DNA from: Hyphomonadaceae bacterium UBA7672
GTDB taxonomy: Bacteria; Pseudomonadota; Alphaproteobacteria; Caulobacterales; Hyphomonadaceae
Reading direction: 5' to 3'
Length of the DNA stretch: 64,000 nucleotides
Assembly (NCBI GenBank): GCA_002483135.1
Contig: DLHI01000007.1
Span: 631,861-695,860 of the forward strand
The notes under the pieces were generated by a model. That model was not told where the DNA came from and did no database searches. It saw only the letters and a list, made by a program, of their open reading frames with translations. Of this stretch, positions 26,617 to 35,560 are shown one piece after another (within the stretch, counting starts at the first letter, position 1; every line of letters starts with the position of its first letter). Position numbers and translations under genes: made by a program.

Positions 26617-27444
26617 TCAGGCCGGGCGCAGCTTCGAGGGAGCCGCCGCCGGCTTCCTGATCCTGCCCTCGACCGAGTCGGCCAGCTTCTGCGCGATGCT
26701 GGTGTTGCCGCACGCGAAGGAGCCAAGGCGCGCATCCTTCTTGTCGAGGCCGATCACCATGCCGCCAGCCTCCTGCATCAGCACGAAACCCGCAGCTATG
26801 TCCCATGGGCTGAGGCCGCGTTCCCAGAAGCCGTCGAAGCGTCCCGCGGCAACCCAGGCAAGATCCAGCGCCGCCGACCCGAAGCGGCGCACGGCGGCCA
26901 CTTCCTGGCGCACGCGAACCAGTTCGTCGATGAATTTCTCAGCGCCATTGACGCCCAGCTGTGGAATGCCCGTCGTCACGACACATTCGGAAAGCTTGCG
27001 TCGCGTGCTCACACGCAGGCGTTTGTTTTCCATCCAAGCGCCGTGGCCCTCTTCGGCCCAGAACAGCTCGTTGCGCATAGGATCGAACACCACCCCCGCG
27101 CGCAGTTTCCCGTCGCGCTCAAGGCCGATGGAAATAGCGAAGTGCGGAATGCCGTGCAGGAAGTTCAGCGTGCCATCGAGCGGGTCGATGATGAAGCGGT
27201 GCGTCTTGTCCGATCCCTGCACCTCGCCGCCTTCTTCGAGCAGGAAGCCATATCCCGGCCGCGACTTCTCCAGCGACTTGCGGATGATTTCTTCGGCCTT
27301 CTTGTCGGCGGCGGAAACGAAGTCGGCAGGTCCCTTGCGCGAGACCTGCAGGTTCTCGACCTCGCCGAAGTCGCGAATAAGCCTGCGGCCTGCCGCACGC
27401 GCGGCATCCATCATCACACTGACGGTGGGGGAGGGACGGGACAT
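26617..27444 (-). CDS. suhB: Inositol-1-monophosphatase family protein (SuhB-like)
   Basis: 275 residues. Motifs: LLEEGGE (about 67), DPLDGTLNFLHGIPHFAISIGL (about 84-105) and PWDIAAG (about 212-218), all three metal-site elements. The DPLDGTLNFLHG form is that of SuhB-type enzymes that hydrolyse myo-inositol 1-phosphate. GAAGG nine bases before ATG. A GGGCCTC/GAGGCCC inverted repeat (27464-27488) sits in its leader region. Confidence 0.9.
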   Translation of the reverse strand: MSRPSPTVSVMMDAARAAGRRLIRDFGEVENLQVSRKGPADFVSAADKKAEEIIRKSLEKSRPGYGFLLEEGGEVQGSDKTHRFIIDPLDGTLNFLHGIPHFAISIGLERDGKLRAGVVFDPMRNELFWAEEGHGAWMENKRLRVSTRRKLSECVVTTGIPQLGVNGAEKFIDELVRVRQEVAAVRRFGSAALDLAWVAAGRFDGFWERGLSPWDIAAGFVLMQEAGGMVIGLDKKDARLGSFACGNTSIAQKLADSVEGRIRKPAAAPSKLRPA

Positions 27445-27597
27445 GTCAAACAGCCTTCGTTAGGGGCCTCCTCTAGCGGCCGAGGCCCAAAACGCAAGCT
27501 TTGTTCGCGTTTCTAGCGGGAACTACAGGCGAGATTCTCTAGGAGATTCACGAATCGGGATACTCGGTGGGCAGACAAAACGTCCATGGGGGGAAGT

Positions 27598-28146
27598 ATG
27601 AAATCCAAACTTGTCGCTTTGCTGTTCCTGACTTTCTGTTGGAACGCTCAAGCATTTGGCCAAGTTGGTGAAAACAACTTTGTTGGCCGTGAGGCTAAAA
27701 TCATCAACAATGCCTCTGAACATGTGACGCTATCGAACTTTGATTTTGAGAACGCCTACAGAGATCGCTCCTTCCGCTTCATCACGCAGCTGAATTGGAC
27801 AAACTCCGGGCACACGACGATCACCGCATTTGAGGTGGTCATGCTTTTCTATGATCCCTTCAACCGTCAAATCGCAGGACCGAGCGGCCGGTGGCTTATT
27901 CCCGGCCACGATAGTGCAAACTGGGCAGCACTTGAGCCTGGACAAACCGATGGCGACGGCACCATCGGCTATGGCAGCGAAAATGCCTACACCGGGATTG
28001 TGTATGTACGCGCCATTCGTTTTGAAGACGGCACGGTTTGGTACTCTAACCAACCCGATATCGAGAAGAAGATTGCCGCAGCTGTTCCCAACCTAAAGGA
28101 GATCGGGCCAATCGACCCGGGAGCAAAACCGCCGCCGACACCTTAG
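27598..28146 (+). CDS. Secreted protein of unknown function, AT-rich orphan
   Basis: 182 residues from the ATG at 27598 (GGGGGAAGT just upstream). Signal peptide: Lys-rich start, LVALLFLTFCWNAQAFG, cleavage about 20. The mature part looks all-beta (HVTLSNFDFENAY, FITQLNWTNSGHTTITAFEVVMLFYDP), resembling an immunoglobulin-like strand order, and ends in PPPTP. Codon use and base composition are clearly more AT-rich than the flanking suhB and thiE, suggesting recent acquisition. Overlaps the thiE stop by four bases. Confidence 0.7.
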   Translation: MKSKLVALLFLTFCWNAQAFGQVGENNFVGREAKIINNASEHVTLSNFDFENAYRDRSFRFITQLNWTNSGHTTITAFEVVMLFYDPFNRQIAGPSGRWLIPGHDSANWAALEPGQTDGDGTIGYGSENAYTGIVYVRAIRFEDGTVWYSNQPDIEKKIAAAVPNLKEIGPIDPGAKPPPTP

Positions 28147-28799
28147 CGCGCGGCTTCGTCGAAAATTGCATTGAACCGGCGCACGGCCTCGCCCGGGCCG
28201 CCCGCCGCGCGCCAGACGCCTGCGGAAACCGCAAGGAAATCCGCCCCCGCCTCCACCAGCGGCCGGGCGTTTTCCGCCGTGATGCCGCCGATGGCGACGC
28301 AGGGCAGCTCCATCATCTGCTGCCACCAGGTCAGCAGCTCAAGCTCGGCCTTGGCCTTGGGGTCCTTGGTGTCGGTGGGGTGGAAGGCACCGAAGGCGAC
28401 ATAGTCGGCGCCCGCTTCCCCGGCTTCCATCGCAAGGTGCCGGCTGTCATGGCAGGTGACGCCCACAATGGCATCCGGCCCGACGATCTTGCGCGCCTTG
28501 GCGTAGGGAATGTCGCCCTGGCCGATATGGACGCCGTCGGCGCCCAGCTCCACCGCGAGGTCTGGCCGGTCGTTAATCAGCACGGCGACGCCGCGTTCCT
28601 GCGCGCGCGGAACGATGTGGCGGCCAAGTTCGAGGATATGGCTGTCGGGCGCCGCAACGCCCTCGCGCGATTTCAGGCGCAGTTGCAGGCTGGCGACATC
28701 GCCAGCATCGAGCGCATCGTCGAGCTGGTGGGAAAACACAGCAATGTCCGCTATTTCCGGCGGGGTGATGAGATAGAGGCAGCAGCGGCGCGGTGACAT
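28143..28799 (-). CDS. thiE: Thiamine-phosphate synthase
   Basis: 218 residues from the ATG at 28799. TIM-barrel motifs: LQLRLKSREG (about 38-47), LINDRPDLAVELGADGVHIGQGD (about 75-97), DYVAFGAFHPTDTKDPKA (about 132-150) with the pyrophosphate-binding part, and CVAIGGITAENARPL (about 171-185). It joins hydroxymethylpyrimidine diphosphate and hydroxyethylthiazole phosphate to thiamine phosphate. Thiamine diphosphate is the cofactor of the transketolase encoded upstream in the same cluster. The usual lysine/arginine reading QLRLKS instead of QLREK is a variant seen in some families. Confidence 0.9.
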   Translation of the reverse strand: MSPRRCCLYLITPPEIADIAVFSHQLDDALDAGDVASLQLRLKSREGVAAPDSHILELGRHIVPRAQERGVAVLINDRPDLAVELGADGVHIGQGDIPYAKARKIVGPDAIVGVTCHDSRHLAMEAGEAGADYVAFGAFHPTDTKDPKAKAELELLTWWQQMMELPCVAIGGITAENARPLVEAGADFLAVSAGVWRAAGGPGEAVRRFNAIFDEAAR

Positions 28800-28837
28800 G
28801 CCCGAGGGGTTACGCCCGCAGCATCGCGTCGGCAAGA

Positions 28838-29080
28838 TCAGGCCGCGCAGCCATCCTTTTTCACCACGCGCTTTGTCGAAGCTGGAAACCGCCCGAGCTT
28901 GTCCGCCGCGCGCGCCGGGCGAGGCACAAGGCCGCCGCCGCAGTTCGGGCATTTGCCCTTTAATGTTCCGTCCGCGCAGACCACGCAAAAGGTGCATTCG
29001 AACGAACAGATGCGCGCCTCGCTCCCCGAAGGATCGAGATCACGGTCACAGCATTCGCAGTTAGGGCGCATCTCAAGCAT
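28838..29080 (-). CDS. DUF1272 family zinc-ribbon-like protein
   Basis: 80 residues: MLEMRPNCECCDRDLDPSG, then ICSFECTFCVVCADG and CPNCGGGLV, the DUF1272 Cys pattern (four Cys pairs) that probably binds zinc. It lies 38 bases upstream of thiE on the same strand and downstream of the aldolase. Function unknown. Confidence 0.9.
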   Translation of the reverse strand: MLEMRPNCECCDRDLDPSGSEARICSFECTFCVVCADGTLKGKCPNCGGGLVPRPARAADKLGRFPASTKRVVKKDGCAA

Positions 29081-29152
29081 GCGCGAAGGCTAACGCGATG
29101 GCCGGATGGCGCAACGGCGCTTCAGGACAAAGACACCGCAAAAACCGCCGCT

Positions 29153-29191
29153 TGAAATGAAAGCGGCGCGATCCCGGAGGACCGCGCCGCA
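29153..29191 (-). terminator. Terminator of the aldolase gene
   Basis: Arms GCGGCGCG (29164-29171) and CGCGCCGC (29184-29191), followed on the minus strand by TTTCATTT. It lies 25 bases beyond the aldolase stop, so the DUF1272 and thiE genes likely have their own promoter. Confidence 0.75.
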
Positions 29192-29216
29192 TCGTGTTCA
29201 AATCAGGCTGCTGACG

Positions 29217-30110
29217 TTACTTCGCGCGCGAGGCCTGGAAGATGTCGTCGATCGCCTTGGCAAGCGTTGCGTCGAACTCGCCGTCGCTCTGCTTGGCCGA
29301 CAGGCCTTCGGTCAGCGCGCGCGAGAAGGAGGCGATGATGCCGTCGTTCGCCGCCAGCATCTTGTTCGCTTCGTCGCGCGAATAGCCGCCCGACAGGGCG
29401 ACCACGCGCATGACGCGCGGATGGGCGACCAGCGACTTGTAGAGGTTGGTTTTGGTCGGCAGCGTCAGTTTCAGCATCACCTGCTTGTCGGCGGGCAGGG
29501 CGTCGAGCTGTTTCGTGATCTCGGCCAGCAGGATTTCTTCCGCCTGCGCCTTGTCGGCGATGGAGATGGTGACTTCCGGCTCGATGATCGGGATCAGGCC
29601 GTGGGCGAGGATCTGCTTGCCGACTTCGAACTGCTGCTTGACCACGGCGGCGATGCCCTTCGGGTTCGCCGCATTGATGACCGAGCGCATCTTGGTGCCG
29701 AAAATGCCCTTGGCGACGGCGCGCTTCAGCAGCGCGTCGAGGTCTGGCATCGCTTTCATCAGTTGGACGCCGTCCGCTTCATCGACGAGGCCCTTGTCGA
29801 CTTTCAGGAACGGAACCACGCCGCGCTTCTTCCAGAGGTATTCCGCGGTCGGCGTGCCGTCGATCTCGCCGTCCATCGTCCGCTCGAACAGGATCGCGCC
29901 CATCACCTTCTCGCCGGTGAAGGCCGGGGACTTGATGATGCGAGCGCGCATTTCGTGAACGAGACGGTACATTTCCGCGTCGCCCGAATACTCGCTTTCC
30001 GGAATGCCGTAGAGCCGCAGCGCCTTCGGCGTCGATCCGCCAGACTGGTCCAGCGCGGCAATGAAGCCGTCCTTCTTGCCCGCCTGTTCCGCCATCGCAG
30101 CGTTAATCAT
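29217..30110 (-). CDS. fba: Class I fructose-bisphosphate aldolase
   Basis: 297 residues. AALDQSGGSTPKAL near the N-terminus (about 18-31), ILFERTMDGEIDG (about 72-84), FLKVDKGL (about 100-107), and VMLKLTLPTK with the probable Schiff-base Lys (about 205), then ALSGGYSRDEA. This is the class I type, which needs no metal. It interconverts fructose 1,6-bisphosphate with two triose phosphates. AGGGA six bases before ATG. Part of a minus-strand set with pgk, gap and tkt. Confidence 0.93.
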   Translation of the reverse strand: MINAAMAEQAGKKDGFIAALDQSGGSTPKALRLYGIPESEYSGDAEMYRLVHEMRARIIKSPAFTGEKVMGAILFERTMDGEIDGTPTAEYLWKKRGVVPFLKVDKGLVDEADGVQLMKAMPDLDALLKRAVAKGIFGTKMRSVINAANPKGIAAVVKQQFEVGKQILAHGLIPIIEPEVTISIADKAQAEEILLAEITKQLDALPADKQVMLKLTLPTKTNLYKSLVAHPRVMRVVALSGGYSRDEANKMLAANDGIIASFSRALTEGLSAKQSDGEFDATLAKAIDDIFQASRAK

Positions 30111-30300
30111 GAAAGTCCCTCAATTGTCCCAAACGCTCGGCCTGCCCCAGCCAGAAGCGTACCCGCTCTGGACAGGGCATACCGTTTCCGGCTCGTCTTT
30201 CAAGAACTGGGCCCCGAAGCGCCATGGGACGAATTTCCGCAGGCCTGTCGGAACCTCGCGTGCAGGTTCGTCCTGGTAGTGAAAACAGGGAGATACTTTC

Positions 30301-30990
30301 ATGCGCAAGGTAATCGTCGGCGTCTTCGTCAGCCTCGACGGCGTCATGCAGGCTCCCGGCGGCCCCGAAGAAGACCCCTCCGGCGGCTTCAGGTATGGCG
30401 GCTGGATCGTGCCTTATCAGGGCGAGGCCACCGGCGATGCGGTCAGCAGCCTCTTTGCAAAGCCGTTCGACCTGCTTCTCGGCCGCACCACCTACGACAT
30501 TTTCGCCGCGTACTGGCCGTTCTACGAAACGGACCCCGCAGCTCCCGACTACAATGCGGGCGGCGCGCATATCGCCAACACCTTCAATGCTGCGACCAAG
30601 TTTGTCGCCACGCACCACCCCGAAACGATGACCTGGCGGAATTCCAGGGCGCTCGGCGCCGATATCGCCGCCGGCGTGCGCGACCTCAAGAATACCGATG
30701 GCCCCGATCTTGTCGTGCAGGGTTCGACCGAGCTGATCCACATCCTTCTTGCGGCAGACCTCGTCGATCACATGCAGCTGCTGATCTATCCGATCATCTT
30801 CGGCAAGGGAAAGCGCCTGTTCGATGCTGGCTCGGCGCCGCGTGCGCTGACTCTCACGCAATCGCAGGTCTCGCCCGATGGCGTCATCATCGCGAGGTAT
30901 GACCGGGCAGGCGAGCCCACCACCGGTTCGTTCGTCGGGCCTGATCCATCACTCGCCGAGATGGAACGGCGCAAGCGGATGAAGGGTTAG
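30301..30990 (+). CDS. Dihydrofolate reductase family protein (RibD C-terminal fold)
   Basis: 229 residues. Motifs: VFVSLDGVMQAPGGPEED (about 8-25), FDLLLGRTTYDIFAAYWP (about 56-73) and LVVQGSTELIHILLAADLVD (about 138-157), typical of the broad DHFR-like RibD_C group. They bind NADPH, but most members, this included, have no proven substrate. ATG with GGGAGA a few bases upstream. The stop overlaps the end of the convergent hydrolase gene by four bases. Confidence 0.88.
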   Translation: MRKVIVGVFVSLDGVMQAPGGPEEDPSGGFRYGGWIVPYQGEATGDAVSSLFAKPFDLLLGRTTYDIFAAYWPFYETDPAAPDYNAGGAHIANTFNAATKFVATHHPETMTWRNSRALGADIAAGVRDLKNTDGPDLVVQGSTELIHILLAADLVDHMQLLIYPIIFGKGKRLFDAGSAPRALTLTQSQVSPDGVIIARYDRAGEPTTGSFVGPDPSLAEMERRKRMKG

Positions 30991-31682
30991 TCGAGAAATC
31001 CCGAGATCAGCTTCGTGTAGGTCTCGGGTCTTTCGATCATGCCCATGTGACCGCAATGCTCGACCAGTGCGAGGCGGGCGCCGGGAATGCCGGATGCGAG
31101 TTCCTCGGAGTTGTCAGGCGTGATCAAGGCGTCGTCCCTGCCGGCGATCACAAGCGTCGGAATGCGGACATCGCCGAGGGTTGGCCGCGAATCGGCGCGG
31201 CCGATGATCGCCTCGATCTGCTTTGCGAACGCATCGACGCCCAGCTCTTCGGCCATCTCGAAGAATGTGGTCAGCAGTGGTGCATCCTCATGACGGGCAG
31301 GGTGGACCAGTTTCGGGTAAAGCGCCCTGGTTCCCGCGCGCAGGCCGTACTTGCGCGCGCCTTCCACCTGCTTGCGCCGATCCGCCGAGCGCTCGGGCGT
31401 GTCCGGCTTTGCGCTGGTGCTCATCAGGAGCAGCTTTGTGACCCGTTCGGGGGCCTGCCGCATGATCTCCAGCGCGACATAGCCACCCATCGACGTGCCT
31501 GCGAGCGCAAACGTCTTTGGCGCAAGATCGAGAGTGCTTTTCGCGATCCCCGCCATCGTATCGTGCGACCAGTGATTGGCCAGCAGCACGGGATGCGTCT
31601 GGCCCAGCGTTTCGACCTGATGCTGGTAGATGCGTCCGGTGCACATCAGCCCCGGAATGAAGACAATCGGCAGGCCTGACAT
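30987..31682 (-). CDS. Alpha/beta-fold hydrolase
   Basis: 231 residues. Nucleophile elbow GTSMGG (Ser at about 63), Asp in VIAGRDDALITP (about 180) and His in HCGHMGMIERPE (about 212), giving a full triad; oxyanion segment FIPGLMCTGRIY. No signal peptide, so cytosolic. Esterase or acyl-transfer chemistry is likely but the substrate is unknown. GGAGGAG upstream of ATG. It sits between unrelated enzyme genes in the gap of the glycolytic cluster. Confidence 0.88.
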   Translation of the reverse strand: MSGLPIVFIPGLMCTGRIYQHQVETLGQTHPVLLANHWSHDTMAGIAKSTLDLAPKTFALAGTSMGGYVALEIMRQAPERVTKLLLMSTSAKPDTPERSADRRKQVEGARKYGLRAGTRALYPKLVHPARHEDAPLLTTFFEMAEELGVDAFAKQIEAIIGRADSRPTLGDVRIPTLVIAGRDDALITPDNSEELASGIPGARLALVEHCGHMGMIERPETYTKLISGFLD

Positions 31683-31744
31683 GACATCTCCTCCAGCGCA
31701 GGGCGCACTGGAGGAGATGGCTGCACTTGCAGCGATGTAAAGGT

Positions 31745-32665
31745 CTAACCGAGCTTCACACCCAGCGCCTCCGCTGCGGCGGCGACGAACTTGTTGGTCT
31801 GCGAGAAGGCGGCATCCAGCGGCTGTTCGCCGGCGGGATTGGAAATCTTCGCCCAGTTGGCGGCCACATCGTCCACCGTGGTGGCCGCGCCGCCGAGGAA
31901 CACGGCCGGGGTTTCATAGATGTGCACCACCGAGAAGCAGCCCGCGCCCGCGCCGAGAATGGTCTTCGACGGCGCATCTTCCGACACGAGATAGAGTACG
32001 CCCGGCGTCACCAGTTCCGGCTGCATCAGGTCCGCCACCTGCTGCGGGATCAGGCCTTCCAGCATGCGCGTCGCGGCCGTCGGCGCCAGCGTGTTGACGC
32101 GGATGTTGTTCTTCGCCCCCTCGTGGTGAAGCACGTTCATGAAGCCGACCATCGCCGCTTTCGCCGCGCCATAGTTCGATTGGCCGAAGTTACCGTAGAT
32201 GCCCGAAGCCGACGAGGTCAGCATGATGCGGCCGTAGTTCTGCTCGCGCATCGTGTCCCACACCGCCTTGGTGCAGTTGGCCGTGCCGAATAGGTGGACG
32301 TCCACCACCTTCTTGAAATCGTCCATCGTCATCTTGGCGAACGACTTGTCGCGCAGGATGCCGGCATTGTTGATCAGGATGTCGACGCGGCCCCATTTGG
32401 CCTTGGCGTCGGCCACCATCGCCTCGACCTGGTCGAGCTTGGTGATGTCGGCGCCGTTCGAGATCGCCTCGCCGCCCCCGTCGCGGATTTCCTTGGCGAC
32501 GGATTCCGCCGCCGAGATCGATCCGCCCGACCCGTCCACCGATCCGCCCAGATCGTTGACGACAACCTTCGCGCCGCGCGCCGCCAGCTGCAGGCAATGA
32601 TGCCGCCCCAGCCCGTTGCCCCCGCCGGTCACGATGGCGATCTTGCCGTCAAATCGAATGGTCAT
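31745..32665 (-). CDS. SDR family oxidoreductase, 3-hydroxyacyl-CoA dehydrogenase-like
   Basis: 306 residues from the ATG at 32665 (GAGG six bases upstream; a second ATG two codons earlier). Cofactor motif VTGGGNGLGRHH (about 12-23), NNAG at about 97, catalytic Ser in SSASGIYGNFGQSNYGAAK, with Tyr and Lys in YGAAK. The KVVVNDLGGSVDGSGGS segment and the extra C-terminal 60 residues match the N-terminal dehydrogenase of peroxisomal multifunctional enzyme 2. It probably oxidises a 3-hydroxyacyl-CoA in fatty-acid or sterol breakdown. Confidence 0.9.
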   Translation of the reverse strand: MTIRFDGKIAIVTGGGNGLGRHHCLQLAARGAKVVVNDLGGSVDGSGGSISAAESVAKEIRDGGGEAISNGADITKLDQVEAMVADAKAKWGRVDILINNAGILRDKSFAKMTMDDFKKVVDVHLFGTANCTKAVWDTMREQNYGRIMLTSSASGIYGNFGQSNYGAAKAAMVGFMNVLHHEGAKNNIRVNTLAPTAATRMLEGLIPQQVADLMQPELVTPGVLYLVSEDAPSKTILGAGAGCFSVVHIYETPAVFLGGAATTVDDVAANWAKISNPAGEQPLDAAFSQTNKFVAAAAEALGVKLG

Positions 32666-32749
32666 GTGCATCCTCGTCCTTCACGCGTGAGCGAGTGTCC
32701 GATGGCAAAGCAGGAGGCGGATGGCAAGGGCGTTTGCGGTCGCGTTGCG

Positions 32750-34141
32750 CTATCGCGCCCTCTCCAGCACGCGCGCCGCCGCCTCCATCCCGGGGTCGTG
32801 CCCGGCGGCATATGCCTCGATCGTCCACGGCGCTGCGATCTCGGGCCCTGCGGAGTCGACCGCAATTGGCTTGCGCACGACATTGCCGTGGCAATCCGTG
32901 TAGTCGCGGCAGCCGTTCCGATAGTCGTGCCGTTCGCGCGCGGGGCCCAGCACAAGTCCGGACGGGCTGGTCATCGGCAGACCCTCGGCCCAGAATTCGA
33001 GCCGATCGCCGGGCTCCTCGCCCACGAGAACGACCCGGTCTCCTCCGGCCTGCTTCAGGTAGAGCGTGCTCGAAATCGCTGCGGAGAATGTCCATGGGCT
33101 TGTGAGAACGACAAATCGCCCCTGCGGTCCCAGCTTGTCCGGCCACTGGGCCATGAAGGCCTGGGTCAGCGTCAGGTTGCCGCCGCCATTCGTGCGCATG
33201 TCGAGCACGACGTTCGACCGGCCCAGCGCGACGCGCTGTGCTTCCGCTTCGTTGAGAAACTCCAGCACCTTTCGCGTAGCTGTGTTGTTGTTCGCGCGCA
33301 TATCGATGACGACCGCATCCATCTCGGGCGCATCGCGCCAACGGAAAGTCTCGCCGCCTGCCGCTACGCTCCATGGGGCCTGGGTAGTCGCTAGCAGCGT
33401 CGCCCATTCTCCGGGCTCTGCGCCCTCGCGCGTCGGATCCAGCATGCGGCTGACGCCAAGGACCGGGCGCTCGGGCCCCGGGGGTAGGGCGAGGAGCCTG
33501 CGTTGCAGGACGCGACCATCAGGCATGGTGAAGCGGTAGATTGCTTCGTCCGCCTGAACAGCAAATCCGAGCGCATTCAGCTGTTGGGGGCTTTCGAAGA
33601 GGTAAGGGGAGAACCTGTCCCGGAAGGCGGGCGTGCCGCCGGAAAGCGAGCGCGCCGCCTCTCTCAGTTCGCCGATCGGATAGCCATCGATAGCCGTCAG
33701 CCGTCCGCCGAGGAGGTCGGCATGCTCGGGTCGTGTCCACAGTACGTGAAAGTCTTCGCCGAACGGGACGAGCCGTATCTCGACCCGATTGAACCTTCGC
33801 GCGCGGGCGCCGGCATTCAGTCGCGTGTGCCCGTTGTCTGCCAACGCCACGATGCGCGACAGCTCGAGAACGAAGGCTGCATCGCTCAGGGCTCCGGCGT
33901 GCGCTTCAAGGGCTGCAAGACACCGTTCGGCTTCGGCGCGGGCTTCGGGCGTATAGGCCTTGTCGGCAGTCATGAAGCGCTCGCGGAACATGGCGATATC
34001 CTGCTGCTGCAGGCTCGGTTCTGCGGATTGGTCCTGCGCTGAAGCGGTCGGGGCCGCGACGCCGCCGATCACGCAAAGGGCAAGCCCAATCGCGACGCAG
34101 CGCTCCCGCAGGCGGTCAGTAAACACCGTGAGCGATTTCAT
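32750..34141 (-). CDS. Exported protein with S41 peptidase-like domain
   Basis: 463 residues from the ATG at 34141, start of a signal peptide (about 34 residues, ending APTASAQ). A tail-specific-protease-like core: LVALADNGHTRLNAG-type segment (about 80-95), a PDZ-like middle, then SNVVLDMRTNGGGNLTLTQAF (about 302-322) and VLTSPWTFSAAISSTLYLKQAG, where the Ser before AA is the candidate nucleophile and a Lys follows. The fold assignment rests on these motifs. Probably periplasmic. Function otherwise unknown. Confidence 0.72.
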   Translation of the reverse strand: MKSLTVFTDRLRERCVAIGLALCVIGGVAAPTASAQDQSAEPSLQQQDIAMFRERFMTADKAYTPEARAEAERCLAALEAHAGALSDAAFVLELSRIVALADNGHTRLNAGARARRFNRVEIRLVPFGEDFHVLWTRPEHADLLGGRLTAIDGYPIGELREAARSLSGGTPAFRDRFSPYLFESPQQLNALGFAVQADEAIYRFTMPDGRVLQRRLLALPPGPERPVLGVSRMLDPTREGAEPGEWATLLATTQAPWSVAAGGETFRWRDAPEMDAVVIDMRANNNTATRKVLEFLNEAEAQRVALGRSNVVLDMRTNGGGNLTLTQAFMAQWPDKLGPQGRFVVLTSPWTFSAAISSTLYLKQAGGDRVVLVGEEPGDRLEFWAEGLPMTSPSGLVLGPARERHDYRNGCRDYTDCHGNVVRKPIAVDSAGPEIAAPWTIEAYAAGHDPGMEAAARVLERAR

Positions 34142-34279
34142 GGTCAGCGTGTCCAGGTTTGGCGCGGCGGACCGCGCATTGCTTGCTTCCCCGGATGCGC
34201 CTGAACTCGCCTCCGGAACTCTGATCATTCAGTATATCGATATGCGAGAGGGTCAAGCCGCGCGGCTTACCTCCCGCCG

Positions 34280-35470
34280 TCAGACTTTCAGCGCCTCAAC
34301 GCCCGGCAGTTCCTTGCCTTCCATCCATTCGAGGAAGGCGCCGCCTGCGGTCGAGATGAAGGTGAGGTCGTTGGCGACGCCGGCATGGTGCATGGCGGAG
34401 ACCGTGTCGCCGCCACCGGCGACGGCGACGAGTTCACCGGCCTTGGCCAGGCGTGCTGCTTCCTTTGCCGCGTCCACCGTGCCCTTGTCGAAGGGCGGGA
34501 TTTCGAACACGCCGAGCGGGCCGTTCCAGATCAGCGTCTTGGAGTTCGCCATCGCACGCTTCAGGCGGGCGACCGTTTCCGGGCCGGCATCGAGGATGCG
34601 CTCATGCTCGTCGATCGAGCCCAGCGCGCGCACGCGTGTCGGCACGCCCTTGGCCATCTGCTCGGCGACCACGATGTCGATCGGCAGGAAGAGCTTGCAG
34701 TTGTTCTGGCCCGCAAGGCGGATGATCTCGCGCGCGGTTTCGGCGAGATCCTTCTCGCAGTACGACGCGCCCACATCGTGGCCCTGCGCATAGAGGAACG
34801 TGTTCGCCATGCCGCCGCCGATAGCCAGCTTGTCGAGTCTGGTGACAAGGTTCTTGAGCAGGTCGAGCTTTGTCGAGACCTTCGACCCGCCGACAATGCC
34901 GAGCACCGGCCGCTGCGGATTGCCGAGCGCCGCATCCAGCGCCTTCAGTTCGCGCTCCATCGACAGGCCCGGATAGGCCGGCAGCAGCTTGGCGAGGCCC
35001 TCGGTCGAGGCATGCGCCCGGTGCGCAGCCGAGAAGGCGTCGTTGACATAGATGTCGCCCAGCTTCGCGAGTTCGCCCGCAAACGCCGGATCGTTCTTTT
35101 CCTCGCCGCCGTGATAGCGGAGGTTCTCCAGCAGCGCGACGCCACCGGCGGGCAGCGCGTCGATCACCACCTTCGCCTGTTCGCCGATGCAGTCATCGGC
35201 CCACTTCACCGGCTTGCGGAGCAGGGCGGACAGCGGATCGAGCACCGGCTTTAGGCTCATCTCCGGAACGCGCTTGCCCTTGGGCCGGTCGAAGTGCGCC
35301 AGCAGAACCACCTTGGCGCCCGCCTTCGAGAGCAGGTCGATGGTCGGCAGGGCAGCGCGCAGGCGCGTGTCATCCTGCACCTGGCCGTTCTCCATCGGCA
35401 CGTTGAAATCGACGCGAACGAGTGCGGTCTTGCCCTTGAGGTCTGCGCCCTGAAGCGTGCGGAAGGTCAT
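34280..35470 (-). CDS. pgk: Phosphoglycerate kinase
   Basis: 396 residues from the ATG at 35470. KTALVRVDFNVPMENG at residues 15-30, HFDRPKGK at about 62, RAHASTEG at about 162, VLGIVGGSKVSTKLDLL at about 193, and nucleotide loop VAVAGGGDTVSAMH near 365, all standard. It interconverts 1,3-bisphosphoglycerate and 3-phosphoglycerate with ATP. The gene lies downstream of gap and the DUF6173-like gene on the same strand. Confidence 0.96.
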   Translation of the reverse strand: MTFRTLQGADLKGKTALVRVDFNVPMENGQVQDDTRLRAALPTIDLLSKAGAKVVLLAHFDRPKGKRVPEMSLKPVLDPLSALLRKPVKWADDCIGEQAKVVIDALPAGGVALLENLRYHGGEEKNDPAFAGELAKLGDIYVNDAFSAAHRAHASTEGLAKLLPAYPGLSMERELKALDAALGNPQRPVLGIVGGSKVSTKLDLLKNLVTRLDKLAIGGGMANTFLYAQGHDVGASYCEKDLAETAREIIRLAGQNNCKLFLPIDIVVAEQMAKGVPTRVRALGSIDEHERILDAGPETVARLKRAMANSKTLIWNGPLGVFEIPPFDKGTVDAAKEAARLAKAGELVAVAGGGDTVSAMHHAGVANDLTFISTAGGAFLEWMEGKELPGVEALKV

Positions 35471-35560
35471 GCGATTCAAGTCCCGGATGGTTAAGGCTGG
35501 AAATCTATCAGACGGCGGATTCTTCGCCAACGCATGCAGGCTTCAGGCCGCCAGCAACCT

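Noticed and set aside
27464..27488. GGGCCTC/GAGGCCC hairpin upstream of suhB
   Set aside because: Not followed by Ts and lies in a leader region, so not called a terminator.
29106..30902. 598-codon open frame on the plus strand
   Set aside because: It is antisense to the aldolase gene and has the Arg/His-rich composition of a high-GC shadow frame.
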